Positions 42,464 through 50,885 of a DNA stretch of 64,000 nt are shown here, one piece after another. Every line of letters begins with the position of its first letter. Within the stretch, counting starts at the first letter, position 1. The DNA is from Kineococcus sp. NBC_00420 (GTDB lineage Bacteria > Actinomycetota > Actinomycetes > Actinomycetales > Kineococcaceae): the NCBI RefSeq assembly GCF_036021035.1, contig NZ_CP107930.1, positions 4,340,001 to 4,404,000 of the forward strand. The letters run 5' to 3'. A program made the position numbers and the translations under genes. Under the pieces are notes generated by a model, which saw nothing but the letters and a program-made list of their open reading frames with translations, ran no database searches and was not told the DNA's origin.

Positions 42464-43678
42464 GTGCTGACCCGACCGCTCCTGCTCGTCATGGCCGTCG
42501 CCACCGGACTCACCGTCGGGGGGAACTACGTCAACCAGCCGCTGCTGGACACCATCGCGGGCGACCTCGCCGTCAGCGACGGCCGGGCGGCTGCTCTGGT
42601 GACCGTGGCCCAGGTCTCCTACGGCCTCGGGCTGCTGCTCGTCGTCCCGCTGGGGGACCTGCTGGAGCGTCGCCGGCTGCTCACCGTCCTGGCCCTGCTC
42701 GCGGCGGCCGGGCACGCCGTCTGCGCGCTCGCCCCGAACTACGCCGTGCTCGTGCTCGGGACCGCGATCGCGGGGGTGTTCTCCGTCGCGGCGCAGGTCC
42801 TCGTCCCCTTCGCGGCGGAACTGGCCGAACCCGGCCGGGAGGGTCGCGCCGTCGGGACGGTCATGAGCGGGCTGCTCATCGGGGCCCTGCTGGCGCGCAG
42901 CGTCTCGGGTGCGCTGGCGCAGGTCGCGGGCTGGCACGCGCCCTACGCCGTGGTCGCGGTCGGGTTGGTGGTCATCGCGGTGGTCCTGCGGCGCAAGCTG
43001 CCCAGCAGCGTCCCGCAGGCCACGGGCGGCTACCTCGCCACGCTGCGGTCCGGGGCCCGTCTCGTCGCAGAACTGCCGCGGTTGCGGACCCGCGCCCTGC
43101 TCGGCGGACTGGGCTTCGCCGGGATCTCGGTGCTGTTCGCGACGACGACGTTCCTGCTGGCCGGTCCGCGGTTCGGGATGTCGGAGCTCGAGATCGGCCT
43201 CGTCGGCCTCGCCGGGGTGGCGGGGGCGTCGATGGCCTCGGTCGCCGGACGGATGGCCGACGCGGGCCGCGGCCAGCTCACCACGGGGGTCGGGGCCGTC
43301 GGGCTCGTGCTCACCTGGGGGCTGCTGGGGCTCTCCGCCTCGACGTGGCTGACGTCGCTGCTGCTCTTCGTCCTGGGGTTCGGGCTGGCCGACATGTTCC
43401 TGCAGGCCGTCCACGTCTCGAACCAGAACGTCGTCTACCCCCTGCGCCCGGCGGCCCGTTCCCGGCTGAACTCCGTCTACATGACGACGTACTTCGTCGG
43501 CGGCGCGCTCGGGTCCGCGGTGGGCTCGGCGGCCTGGGGGGCGGGCGGCTGGGCCCTCGTCTCGGCCGTGGGGGCGGGGTTCGGTGTCCTGACGATCCTC
43601 GTCTGGCTGGTCGACCTGCGCCTCGAGCGGGCCGGACGGCGGGTTGCGGTCAGCGCTGCCGGCGCCGGTAGCCGATGA
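42464..43678 (+). CDS. MFS transporter
   Basis: Protein of 404 residues with 12 predicted membrane segments. The N-terminal NYVNQPLLDTIAGDLAVSDG is typical of a DHA1-like branch regulated by LysR proteins. Loop 2-3 has PLGDLLERRRLL, the motif A position. Repeated Gly-rich helices (VGGALGSAVGSAAWGAGGW) close the C-terminal half. The GTG at 42464 opens the gene. Substrate unknown, probably drug or metabolite efflux under the divergent LysR. Its 3' end overlaps the convergent copC by 29 bp. Confidence 0.9.
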   Translation: MLTRPLLLVMAVATGLTVGGNYVNQPLLDTIAGDLAVSDGRAAALVTVAQVSYGLGLLLVVPLGDLLERRRLLTVLALLAAAGHAVCALAPNYAVLVLGTAIAGVFSVAAQVLVPFAAELAEPGREGRAVGTVMSGLLIGALLARSVSGALAQVAGWHAPYAVVAVGLVVIAVVLRRKLPSSVPQATGGYLATLRSGARLVAELPRLRTRALLGGLGFAGISVLFATTTFLLAGPRFGMSELEIGLVGLAGVAGASMASVAGRMADAGRGQLTTGVGAVGLVLTWGLLGLSASTWLTSLLLFVLGFGLADMFLQAVHVSNQNVVYPLRPAARSRLNSVYMTTYFVGGALGSAVGSAAWGAGGWALVSAVGAGFGVLTILVWLVDLRLERAGRRVAVSAAGAGSR

Positions 43679-44306
43679 TCCCGCCCGTGCCGGCCCCCAC
43701 GACGACGATCGCCGCCGCGATGGCGATGAGGGCGCCGTTGCCCGCGCCGTCGCCACTGCCGGAGTCGGGCCTGGAGGGGTCGACGGTCCCGGCCGTCGAG
43801 GTTCCCGGGCTGCTCGAGCTCGGGGCGGCCGTGGGCACGGGGTCCAGGGTCGTGGTGCCCGTCGGGGTCGCCGCCCCCGTCGCGGTGAAGGTGAAGCTGC
43901 CCGAGATCGGGTGCCCGTCCGAGGACGTGACCCGCCACTGCACCTCGTAGCTACCCGCGGGGAGGTCGCCGGTCAGGGGCTCGGTGATCGTCTCGTCCAC
44001 GATCCGGGGTTCGCCGGAGGAGACCACGCCGGCCGGGCCGGTGACCTGGACCTGGGTCCCGAGGGCCAGCGGCGCCGACGACATCGTCAGCACGACCGCG
44101 TCCGGTGCCACGTCGAGCGTCGAGCCGTCGGCGGGGTCGGTCGACTCGAGGCGGTCGTGGGCGGCGGCGGGACCGGCGGTCAGCACGGGCAGGACGGGGG
44201 TCAGCAGCCCGGCGAGGAGCAGCACCCCGGCGCGGCGCCGTCCCGGGCGCTGGGTGGCGTGGCCCGTCGTGGTGCGGGTGGTCCGTCGGTCGCTGAACGT
44301 CTGCAC
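43650..44306 (-). CDS. copC: CopC-domain copper-binding protein, membrane anchored
   Basis: Protein of 218 residues. A basic N terminus and hydrophobic stretch (AGVLLLAGLLTPVLPVLTAG then PAAA) form a signal peptide cleaved before HDRLESTDPADG, so the mature protein begins with the Cu-ligand His. The CopC beta-barrel ends with DGHPISGSFTF, the second Cu site His. A Ser/Pro/Thr-rich linker (SSSSPGTSTAGT) leads to a C-terminal helix (ALIAIAAAIVVVGAGTGGII) and RRRQR, an anchor. So it is held on the outer face of the membrane. No CopD is adjacent. Copper handling is inferred from the family. Confidence 0.88.
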   Translation of the reverse strand: MQTFSDRRTTRTTTGHATQRPGRRRAGVLLLAGLLTPVLPVLTAGPAAAHDRLESTDPADGSTLDVAPDAVVLTMSSAPLALGTQVQVTGPAGVVSSGEPRIVDETITEPLTGDLPAGSYEVQWRVTSSDGHPISGSFTFTATGAATPTGTTTLDPVPTAAPSSSSPGTSTAGTVDPSRPDSGSGDGAGNGALIAIAAAIVVVGAGTGGIIGYRRRQR

Positions 44307-44491
44307 GGGGACAGACTACGGAGCGTCGTTGGAGAGCTCGGACGGTCCGGTGGAGCGAACGAGTGCCCCGGGTCACCTTGACGCCACGCGCTGTAACCGG
44401 TTGGCTGCACTCCGTCGTCACTGAATTACCGAACGTCACTTAGTGCACACGACACGTCAACCGTCGCTCCTGTTCCACCCTGGAGGCCGTC

Positions 44492-47400
44492 ATGGTCGTC
44501 CCCCGTCCGCACCCACCCGCAGGACCGGAGGGCGGCCGGCGCGGCCCCGTCCGGCTCACCCTCGCCCTGGGCGCCGGCCTCGTCCTGGCCCTCGTCCCGA
44601 CGCTGACCGCGAACGCCGCCCCCACGCCCACCCCGGCCGCCTCGGCCTTCCGGGACGGCGACTACGTCGTCACCCTCGCCCGGGACCCCATCGCGACGTA
44701 CGACGGTTCCCTCCCCGGTCTGCCGCAGCTGAAGTCGGCTGGTGGCGACCTGGACATGACCCGGTCGACGACCCAGCGCTACCGCGACCTGCTGCTGTCC
44801 GCCCAGACCAAGGTCGCCGACAGCGTCGGGGTCGCCCCGCTGCAGCGCTACACGGTCGCCCTCAACGGGTTCTCCGCCAAGCTCACCGGCGCGCAGGCGA
44901 CCAAGCTCGCGACCACCGCGGGGGTCGTCTCGGTCGCGCCCGACGTCGAGCGGCACCTGGTCACGAGCAGCGCCGAGGCCTCGGCCGCGGCGACCAGCGC
45001 GACCAGCACGACCAGTGCTGCGAGCACGGCCACCGCCCCCGCCCGCACGACCGCGGACTACCTCGGACTCACCGGGGCCGACGGGGTCTGGAGCCGCCTC
45101 GGCGGTGTGCAGCAGGCGGGCCGGGGTGTCGTCGTCGCCGACCTGGACACCGGGCTCTGGCCCGAGCACCCCTCCGTCGCCGGCGCGGCCCTGCCCACGG
45201 AGGCTCCCGCGGGCGAACCCTACGGCGCCTACCGCAGCGGCAGCACGATCCGGATGGCGAAGGCCGACGGCGGCACCTACACCGGGACCTGCGAGACCGG
45301 CCAGCGGTGGACCGCCGCCTCCTGCACGACGAAGGTCGTGGGCGCCCGGGCGTTCTCCGACGGGTACACCGCGGTGCACACCCTCGGTGAGGGCGAGTTC
45401 ACCTCCGCCCGCGACAGCGACGGCCACGGCACCCACACGGCCACGACGGCCGTGGGCCGCAACGGCGTCCCCGCCACCATCGACGGCGACTCCTACGGCG
45501 ACGTCACCGGGATCGCCCCCGCCGCCGCGTTGGCCGTCTACAAGGTCTGCTGGACCGGCGACGACGGGACGAACGGCTGCCAGACCTCCGACCTGATCGC
45601 CGCGATCGACCAGGCCGTCGCCGACAACGTCGACGTCATCAACTACTCGATCGGTTCCGGCGCGTCGAGCACGGCGGCCGACCCCGTCGAGATCGCGTTC
45701 ATGGTCGCCGCCTCCGCCGGGATCTTCGTCTCCGCCTCGGCCGGGAACTCCGGCCCGGCCGTCTCCACCACCGAGCACGCCAGCCCGTGGGTGACGACCG
45801 TCGCGGCCGCCACCTCGGTGCTGCGCGAGGGCACCGTCGTGCTCGGCGACGGCCGGAAGTTCGTCGGGGCCCGGTTGACCCAGGAACCGCTGCCCACGAC
45901 CCGCCTCGTGCTGGGTTCCGACGTGGCCGCCGCGGGGAAGACCGCCAACGACGCCGCGATCTGCCTCGCCGGGTCGCTGGACCCGGTGAAGACGAAGGGC
46001 AAGGTCGTCTTCTGCCAGCGGGCGGTGACGGCCCGCGTCGACAAGTCCGCCGAGGTCGCCCGCGCCGGTGGGGTGGGGATGGTCCTCTACAACCCGACGC
46101 CGAACTCGCTGGAACCCGACGCGCACGCGGTGCCGACGGTCCACCTGGACGCCGGGGCCGGCAAGACCCTCCTCGGGTACCTGCGGACGCACCGCACCAA
46201 CGCGACGGTGTCCTTCCAGCCCGGGAACACCACCCGCACCCCGACGCCGGCTCCGCAGATCTCCGCGTTCTCCTCGCGCGGGCCCGCGCTGGTCGACGGC
46301 GGCGACCTCCTCAAGCCCGACCTCACCGCCCCGGGTTCCGGCGTGGTGGCGGGCTACTCGCCCGTCGCGGACGGCGCGCGCGGCAACCTGTTCGCCCCCG
46401 AGTCGGGGACCTCGATGTCGGCCCCGCACGTCACGGGCCTGGCGGCGCTGTACTACGCCGCGCACCCGGAGTTCACGCCCATGACGGTGAAGTCGGCCCT
46501 CATGACGACCGCGCGGAACCTGCTCGGTCCCGACGGCACCCCGGCCCTCGACCCGTTCGCCGGGGGAGCGGGTTTCGTCGACCCGACGAAGATGCTGACC
46601 CCGGGTCTGGTCTACGACTCGACCCCGGTCGACTGGTTGCGCTACCTCGAGGGTTCCGGCGTGGCGACCGGGACCGGCGTGGGCGCGATCGACCCGAGCG
46701 AGCTGAACCAGGCCTCGATCGCGGACGGCGACCTCGCGGGTGCCCGCACCGTGACGCGCACGGTGACGGCCACCACGGGCGGGTACTACTACGCCACGGC
46801 CCAACTCGCCGGGTTCGACGTCCAGGTCCAGCCCAGCGTCCTGAAGCTGGACGCCGGGCAGAGCGCGCAGTTCCGGGTGACCCTGACCCGCACGACCGCG
46901 GCGCTGAACACCTGGGCCTCGGGTTCGCTGACGTGGAAGGGCGGCGACGGCCTCACCGTCCGCTCGCCGATCGCGGTGCGACCGATCCCGCTGGCGGCTC
47001 CGGCCGAGGTCGCGGGGACCGGTGCGAAGGGTTCCGTCCAGGTCGGTGTCACCCCCGGTTTCACGGGTGACCTCGACCTGACCACGACCGGCCTCGTGGC
47101 CGGGAAGCGGAGCGCGGGCTCCGTCGCCGTCGGGGACAGCGTCGAGTTCCCCGTGACGATCCCGAAGGGCACCACGTTCAGCCGCTTCGACCTGCGCGGG
47201 GAGGCCGGGTCCGACGTCGACCTCTACCTCTACTCCGCCGCCGGGGAACTGCTCGACCTGTCGGCCTCCGCGTCCACCGACGAACGGATCGACGACTTCG
47301 TCGACCCGGGGAACTACGTCCTCGTCGTCGACGGCTACGCCCCGGCTCCGGGGACGTCGTCGATCGGGTTCACGTTCACCTCCTTCGTCCTCGGGCCGGA

Positions 47401-47566
47401 CGCGAAGGCAGGGACCCTGGCCGCCACGCCGGACCCGTTGCCGGTGACCACCGGTCGCCAGGTCACGTACACGCTGGCCTGGTCGGGGCTGGACCCCTCG
47501 ACGCCCTACCTGGGCACCGTGGGCTACGGCGACACCACGCGCTCGACGGTCCTGACCGTCGGCTGA
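44492..47566 (+). CDS. Secreted subtilisin-like serine protease (S8) with PA insert
   Basis: Protein of 1024 residues. A signal peptide (RLTLALGAGLVLALVPTLTANA) precedes an inhibitor I9 pro-domain (YVVTLARDPI to VVSVAPDVERH). The catalytic triad is D219 (VADLDTGLWPEHPS), H312 (DGHGTHTA) and S641 (GTSMSAPHVTGLAAL), with the oxyanion Asn in SASAGNSGP. A protease-associated domain lies between the Asn and the Ser. After it come an fn3-like TVTATTG region and a C-terminal YDLY-type beta-sandwich (SDVDLYLYSAAG). The layout is that of plant cucumisin-type subtilases. GGAGG lies before the ATG 44492. A hairpin follows the stop. Confidence 0.95.
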   Translation: MVVPRPHPPAGPEGGRRGPVRLTLALGAGLVLALVPTLTANAAPTPTPAASAFRDGDYVVTLARDPIATYDGSLPGLPQLKSAGGDLDMTRSTTQRYRDLLLSAQTKVADSVGVAPLQRYTVALNGFSAKLTGAQATKLATTAGVVSVAPDVERHLVTSSAEASAAATSATSTTSAASTATAPARTTADYLGLTGADGVWSRLGGVQQAGRGVVVADLDTGLWPEHPSVAGAALPTEAPAGEPYGAYRSGSTIRMAKADGGTYTGTCETGQRWTAASCTTKVVGARAFSDGYTAVHTLGEGEFTSARDSDGHGTHTATTAVGRNGVPATIDGDSYGDVTGIAPAAALAVYKVCWTGDDGTNGCQTSDLIAAIDQAVADNVDVINYSIGSGASSTAADPVEIAFMVAASAGIFVSASAGNSGPAVSTTEHASPWVTTVAAATSVLREGTVVLGDGRKFVGARLTQEPLPTTRLVLGSDVAAAGKTANDAAICLAGSLDPVKTKGKVVFCQRAVTARVDKSAEVARAGGVGMVLYNPTPNSLEPDAHAVPTVHLDAGAGKTLLGYLRTHRTNATVSFQPGNTTRTPTPAPQISAFSSRGPALVDGGDLLKPDLTAPGSGVVAGYSPVADGARGNLFAPESGTSMSAPHVTGLAALYYAAHPEFTPMTVKSALMTTARNLLGPDGTPALDPFAGGAGFVDPTKMLTPGLVYDSTPVDWLRYLEGSGVATGTGVGAIDPSELNQASIADGDLAGARTVTRTVTATTGGYYYATAQLAGFDVQVQPSVLKLDAGQSAQFRVTLTRTTAALNTWASGSLTWKGGDGLTVRSPIAVRPIPLAAPAEVAGTGAKGSVQVGVTPGFTGDLDLTTTGLVAGKRSAGSVAVGDSVEFPVTIPKGTTFSRFDLRGEAGSDVDLYLYSAAGELLDLSASASTDERIDDFVDPGNYVLVVDGYAPAPGTSSIGFTFTSFVLGPDAKAGTLAATPDPLPVTTGRQVTYTLAWSGLDPSTPYLGTVGYGDTTRSTVLTVG

Positions 47567-47579
47567 CCCTCCCGCGGTG

Positions 47580-47617
47580 ACGAGACCGCCGTCCCCACCC
47601 GGGGGCGGCGGTCTCGT
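47580..47617 (+). terminator. Hairpin after the subtilase gene
   Basis: ACGAGACCGCCG (47580-47591) pairs with CGGCGGTCTCGT (47606-47617), a 12-bp perfect stem whose loop holds a further CCCC/GGGG pairing. No long U tract follows, so termination may be partial. It lies 14 bp after the subtilase stop. Confidence 0.65.
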
Positions 47618-47711
47618 GCGTTCACCCCGAGGGTGTCCGCCCGCGCGTGCCGCCGCCGTGGTGGAGCAGGACCGCTGCCGTCGGGTCGGGCGCGGGTGGC
47701 AGAGTGGGACC

Positions 47712-47972
47712 GTGCAGCAGCAGAAGACCCAGCCGACCAACACCGGGGCGATCGCCGGCGTCGTCGCCTCCGTCGCGGGGCTCGTCGTCTCGCTCGCGTT
47801 CGCCCCGCTGGGACTGGTCATGGGGGTCGTGGTGGTGGTGCTGGGGGTGCGCGCGCTGCGTTCCGGACACCCGGACCGCGGCTGGTGGACCCTCGCGCTG
47901 GCGCTCGCCGTCCTCTGCACGGCGTCGGGCGTCTTCGGGACGGTCGTCGGGCTGGCCCACGTCCGCGGATGA
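47712..47972 (+). CDS. Small hydrophobic membrane protein
   Basis: Protein of 86 residues with two transmembrane helices (GAIAGVVASVAGLVVSLAF and ALALAVLCTASGVFGTVVG) and a short Gln-rich N terminus. GTG 47712 with a weak purine run (AGAGTGGGA) just upstream. The family is not recognised. The stop overlaps the ATG of the next gene (ATGA), so they are coupled. Function unknown. Confidence 0.7.
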   Translation: MQQQKTQPTNTGAIAGVVASVAGLVVSLAFAPLGLVMGVVVVVLGVRALRSGHPDRGWWTLALALAVLCTASGVFGTVVGLAHVRG

Positions 47973-48472
47973 GGCCGCTCGTCGTCACGGCGACGTTCGA
48001 CGTCGCGACCCAGGCGGGCCTCGACCGGCTGCGTGAGCGGTGGTTCCCGCCGGAGCGCAACCAGCTCGCGGCCCACCTGACCCTCTTCCACGCCCTGCCG
48101 GGGGAGGCTCTCGACGACGTGTGCGCCGCCCTGGACCGCGCGTGCGCGGGTGCGGCGCCCCGGGCCGAGGTGAGCGGGGTGCGGTCGCTGGGGCGCGGCG
48201 CGGCCCTCGTCCTGGACTCACCCGGGCTGGTCCGGGTCCGGGCCGGGCTGGCCGCGGAGTTCGCGAGCCGGCTGACCCGGCAGGACGGCCAGGGGTTCCG
48301 CCCGCACGTCACGGTGCAGAACTTCGTGACCCCCGAGGTGGCCCGTTCGACGGTCGAGGAGCTCGGCCGGGACCTCGTGCCCTGGACGGTGCAGGTGAGC
48401 GGCCTCGCGGTGCACCGCTACCTCGGCGGCCCGTGGGAACTCCTCCGGGAGTCCCGCTTCACCGCGGTGTGA
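47969..48472 (+). CDS. 2'-5' RNA ligase/2H phosphoesterase family protein
   Basis: Protein of 167 residues with the two hallmark motifs of 2H phosphoesterases, HLTLFH (H-x-T) and HVTVQNF. Small bacterial members cleave 2',3'-cyclic phosphates or act on cyclic nucleotides. ATG 47969 overlaps the stop of the preceding membrane protein. Substrate unknown. Confidence 0.85.
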   Translation: MRPLVVTATFDVATQAGLDRLRERWFPPERNQLAAHLTLFHALPGEALDDVCAALDRACAGAAPRAEVSGVRSLGRGAALVLDSPGLVRVRAGLAAEFASRLTRQDGQGFRPHVTVQNFVTPEVARSTVEELGRDLVPWTVQVSGLAVHRYLGGPWELLRESRFTAV

Positions 48473-48886
48473 TCAGACCTCCCGCGAGGACGGCAGGGGT
48501 TTCGTGCACAGGACGTCGGGGCAGCTGAGGTAGCCGAGCCGGGCCCAGAACCGCCGTCCCGCCTCGTTCTCGGGCATCACCAGCAGGTTCACCCGGGGCA
48601 GGCCGCGCCCGGCGAAACGTCCCTCGAGCTCCGCGACCAGGGCGGCGGCGAGTCCCCGCCGGCGGTGGGCGGGGAGCACGGCGAGACGGTGGATCCAGCC
48701 GCGGCGGGCGTCCGTGGTGCCCACCACGACTCCGGCGATCCCGTCCGCCACCTCGGCGACGAGCAGCAGTTCCGGCGCGTGCCCACGGATCGCCGCGAGT
48801 TCGTCGGCGGGGAGGGGCTCCCGACCGCAGGCGGCCCAGACCGCCTGGACCGCGGGCAGGTCCGCGGGCGCGAAGGTGCGGATCAC
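48473..48886 (-). CDS. GNAT-family N-acetyltransferase
   Basis: Protein of 137 residues with the acetyl-CoA-binding motif RRRGLAAALVAELE preceded by IHRLAVLPAH. The C-terminal PENEAGRRFWARLGYL is also typical of GNAT motif B. Its GTG overlaps the cysteine desulfurase stop (GTGA), so it ends the six-gene NAD operon. Substrate unknown; coupling to nad genes may be incidental. It abuts the convergent 2H gene. Confidence 0.9.
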   Translation of the reverse strand: MIRTFAPADLPAVQAVWAACGREPLPADELAAIRGHAPELLLVAEVADGIAGVVVGTTDARRGWIHRLAVLPAHRRRGLAAALVAELEGRFAGRGLPRVNLLVMPENEAGRRFWARLGYLSCPDVLCTKPLPSSREV

Positions 48887-50025
48887 CGGACGGCGAGCTG
48901 GCCGGCGAGCTGGACGGCGGAGGGCAGGGCGGCCAGCACCGCGTCGATCTCGTCGGCGGTGCTCGTCGGGCCCAGGGTGAAGCGCACGGCGGTGCGGGCC
49001 AGGTCGGCGTCGATCCCGGTGGCCAGCAGCACGTGCGAGGCGTCGTCGGAGTCGGCGGCGCAGGCCGACCCGCTGGAGCAGACGATCCCGACCTGCTCGA
49101 GCTCCGCGAGGACGGTCTCGCCGCCGACGCCCGCGAAGCAGAAGGAGGCGTGGCCGGGCAGGCGTCGGGTGCGGTGGCCGGTGAGGCGGGACCCCGGGAC
49201 CGTGGCGAGGACCCCGTCGATCAGTCTGTCCCGCAACGCCGTCAGCCGGGCGACCTCGGCCTCCCGGGTGGTCGCGGCGGCGTGCAGGGCGACGGCGGTC
49301 CCCACCGCGGAGGCGACGTCGGAGGTCCCCGAGCGTCGCCCGCGTTCCTGCCCGCCCCCGTGCAGGACGGGCGCCAGCGGGACGACGCCGCGGACCCAGA
49401 GGAACCCCGCACCGCGCAACCCGCCGAACTTGTGCGCCGACGCGGACAACGCGTCGACGCCGAGTTCCGCGACGTCCAGGGGCAGGTGCCCGGCGGCCTG
49501 CACCGCGTCGGTGTGGAACGGGATCCCGAACGCGCGGCAGCGGGCCGCGATCTCGGCCAGCGGCTGCACGGTCCCGATCTCGTTGTTGGCGTACATCACC
49601 GACACGAGCGTCGTGTCCGGGCGCAGCACCGCGTCGAGCGCGGCCAGGTCGAGCAGGCCGTCCCCGTCGACCCCGACCACGTCGACCTCGAACCCGCTCT
49701 CCCGCAGGGCGGACGCGGTCTCCAGGACGGCGGGGTGCTCGATCGCGGAGACCACGACGTGGCGGCCACGGGGGTTCGCCGTGGCGATCCCCGTGATGGC
49801 CAGGTTGTCGGCCTCGGTGCCGCCGGAGGTGAACACGACCTCCCCCGGACGGGCCCCGAGGACCTCGGCGACGGCGTGGCGCGCCGCGTCCAGCCCCGCC
49901 TTCGCGGCCCGGCCCACCTCGTGGCTGCTGGAGGGGTTCCCGGTGACCTGGGTCAGGTACGGCCAGACGGCCTCGAGCACCTCCCGGCGCGGCGGTGAGG
50001 TCGCGGCGTGGTCGAGGTAGATCAC
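48883..50025 (-). CDS. Cysteine desulfurase (NifS/IscS-like)
   Basis: PLP enzyme of 380 residues: YLDHAATSPPRREVLEA at the N terminus, VFTSGGTEADNLAI, the PLP-binding Lys in SASAHKFGGLRG, and the active-site Cys in CSSGSACAADS. It probably supplies sulfur for the [4Fe-4S] cluster of NadA in the same operon, a common arrangement. The GTG overlaps the nadC stop; the stop overlaps the GNAT start. Iron-sulfur donation to NadA is an inference from the operon. Confidence 0.93.
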   Translation of the reverse strand: MIYLDHAATSPPRREVLEAVWPYLTQVTGNPSSSHEVGRAAKAGLDAARHAVAEVLGARPGEVVFTSGGTEADNLAITGIATANPRGRHVVVSAIEHPAVLETASALRESGFEVDVVGVDGDGLLDLAALDAVLRPDTTLVSVMYANNEIGTVQPLAEIAARCRAFGIPFHTDAVQAAGHLPLDVAELGVDALSASAHKFGGLRGAGFLWVRGVVPLAPVLHGGGQERGRRSGTSDVASAVGTAVALHAAATTREAEVARLTALRDRLIDGVLATVPGSRLTGHRTRRLPGHASFCFAGVGGETVLAELEQVGIVCSSGSACAADSDDASHVLLATGIDADLARTAVRFTLGPTSTADEIDAVLAALPSAVQLAGQLAVR

Positions 50026-50885
50026 GCGCTGACCGTGGTGTCGAGCCCCAGGTCCAGGGTGCGGGAGTTCTGGGTGAGCGCGCCCACGGAGATCAGGTCG
50101 ACCCCCGTCTCGGCGATGGCGCGGACGGTGTCGACCCGCACGCCGCCGCTGGCCTCCACGAGGGCCCGCGAGCGCTGCCGGACCAGGCGGACCCCCTCGG
50201 CCAGGTCGGCCAGGGAGAAGTTGTCCAGCAGGACGACGTCGACGTCGGCGGCGAGGACCGCCTCGAGCTGGTCGAGGCGGTCGACCTCCACCTCGATGGT
50301 CGTCGTGTGCGGGACCTGCGCCCGGACGCCCTCGAGCGCCGTGGTGACGTCGATGCCCTGCGCGAGCAGCACCGCGAGGTGGTTGTCCTTGACCAGCACG
50401 GCGTCGGAGAGCGACCAGCGGTGGTTGTGCCCGCCCCCGGCCCGCACGGCCGCACGTTCGAGCGCGCGCATCCCCGGGGTCGTCTTGCGGGTGTCGACGA
50501 CGCGGGCGTTCGTCCCGGCGACGAGGTCGACGAACGTCGCGGTGTGGGTCGCGATCCCGGACAGGTGCTGCAGCAGGTTCAGGGCGACGCGTTCGGCGCG
50601 CAGGACGCCCCGGGCGGTTCCCCGGACCCGGCCCAGCGCGTCCCCGGCCCCGAACCGGGTGCCGTCCTCAGCGAGTTCCAGGAGTTCCAGCGAACCGCCG
50701 GTGAGGTCCGCGGTCCGGGTGAAGGCCGCGCGGGCGCAGGCCGCACCGGCCAGGACGCCGGGTTCGCGGGCCACCAGCTGCGCGTCGGCGAGCGCGTCGG
50801 GCGGCAGCAGGGACTCGCTGGTGACGTCGCCCCAGGGGGCGTCCTCGGCCAGCGCGAGGGCGACGACGGAGTCAGGGGTGTTCAC
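50022..50885 (-). CDS. nadC: Quinolinate phosphoribosyltransferase
   Basis: Protein of 287 residues that makes nicotinate mononucleotide from quinolinate and PRPP. Family motifs include AEDAPWGDVTSESLLP, ALNLLQHLSGIAT, VDTRKTTPGMRALE, AGGGHNHRWSLSDAVLVKDNH, IEVEVD and LLDNFS. The GTG 50885 overlaps the nadB stop (GTGA). Third enzyme of the de novo NAD operon. Confidence 0.96.
   Translation of the reverse strand: MNTPDSVVALALAEDAPWGDVTSESLLPPDALADAQLVAREPGVLAGAACARAAFTRTADLTGGSLELLELAEDGTRFGAGDALGRVRGTARGVLRAERVALNLLQHLSGIATHTATFVDLVAGTNARVVDTRKTTPGMRALERAAVRAGGGHNHRWSLSDAVLVKDNHLAVLLAQGIDVTTALEGVRAQVPHTTTIEVEVDRLDQLEAVLAADVDVVLLDNFSLADLAEGVRLVRQRSRALVEASGGVRVDTVRAIAETGVDLISVGALTQNSRTLDLGLDTTVSA

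Noticed and set aside
44426-48091. 1221-codon open frame on the minus strand opposite the subtilase
   Set aside because: Low-complexity Gly/Arg-rich translation, no motif; the plus strand carries a clear S8 protease.
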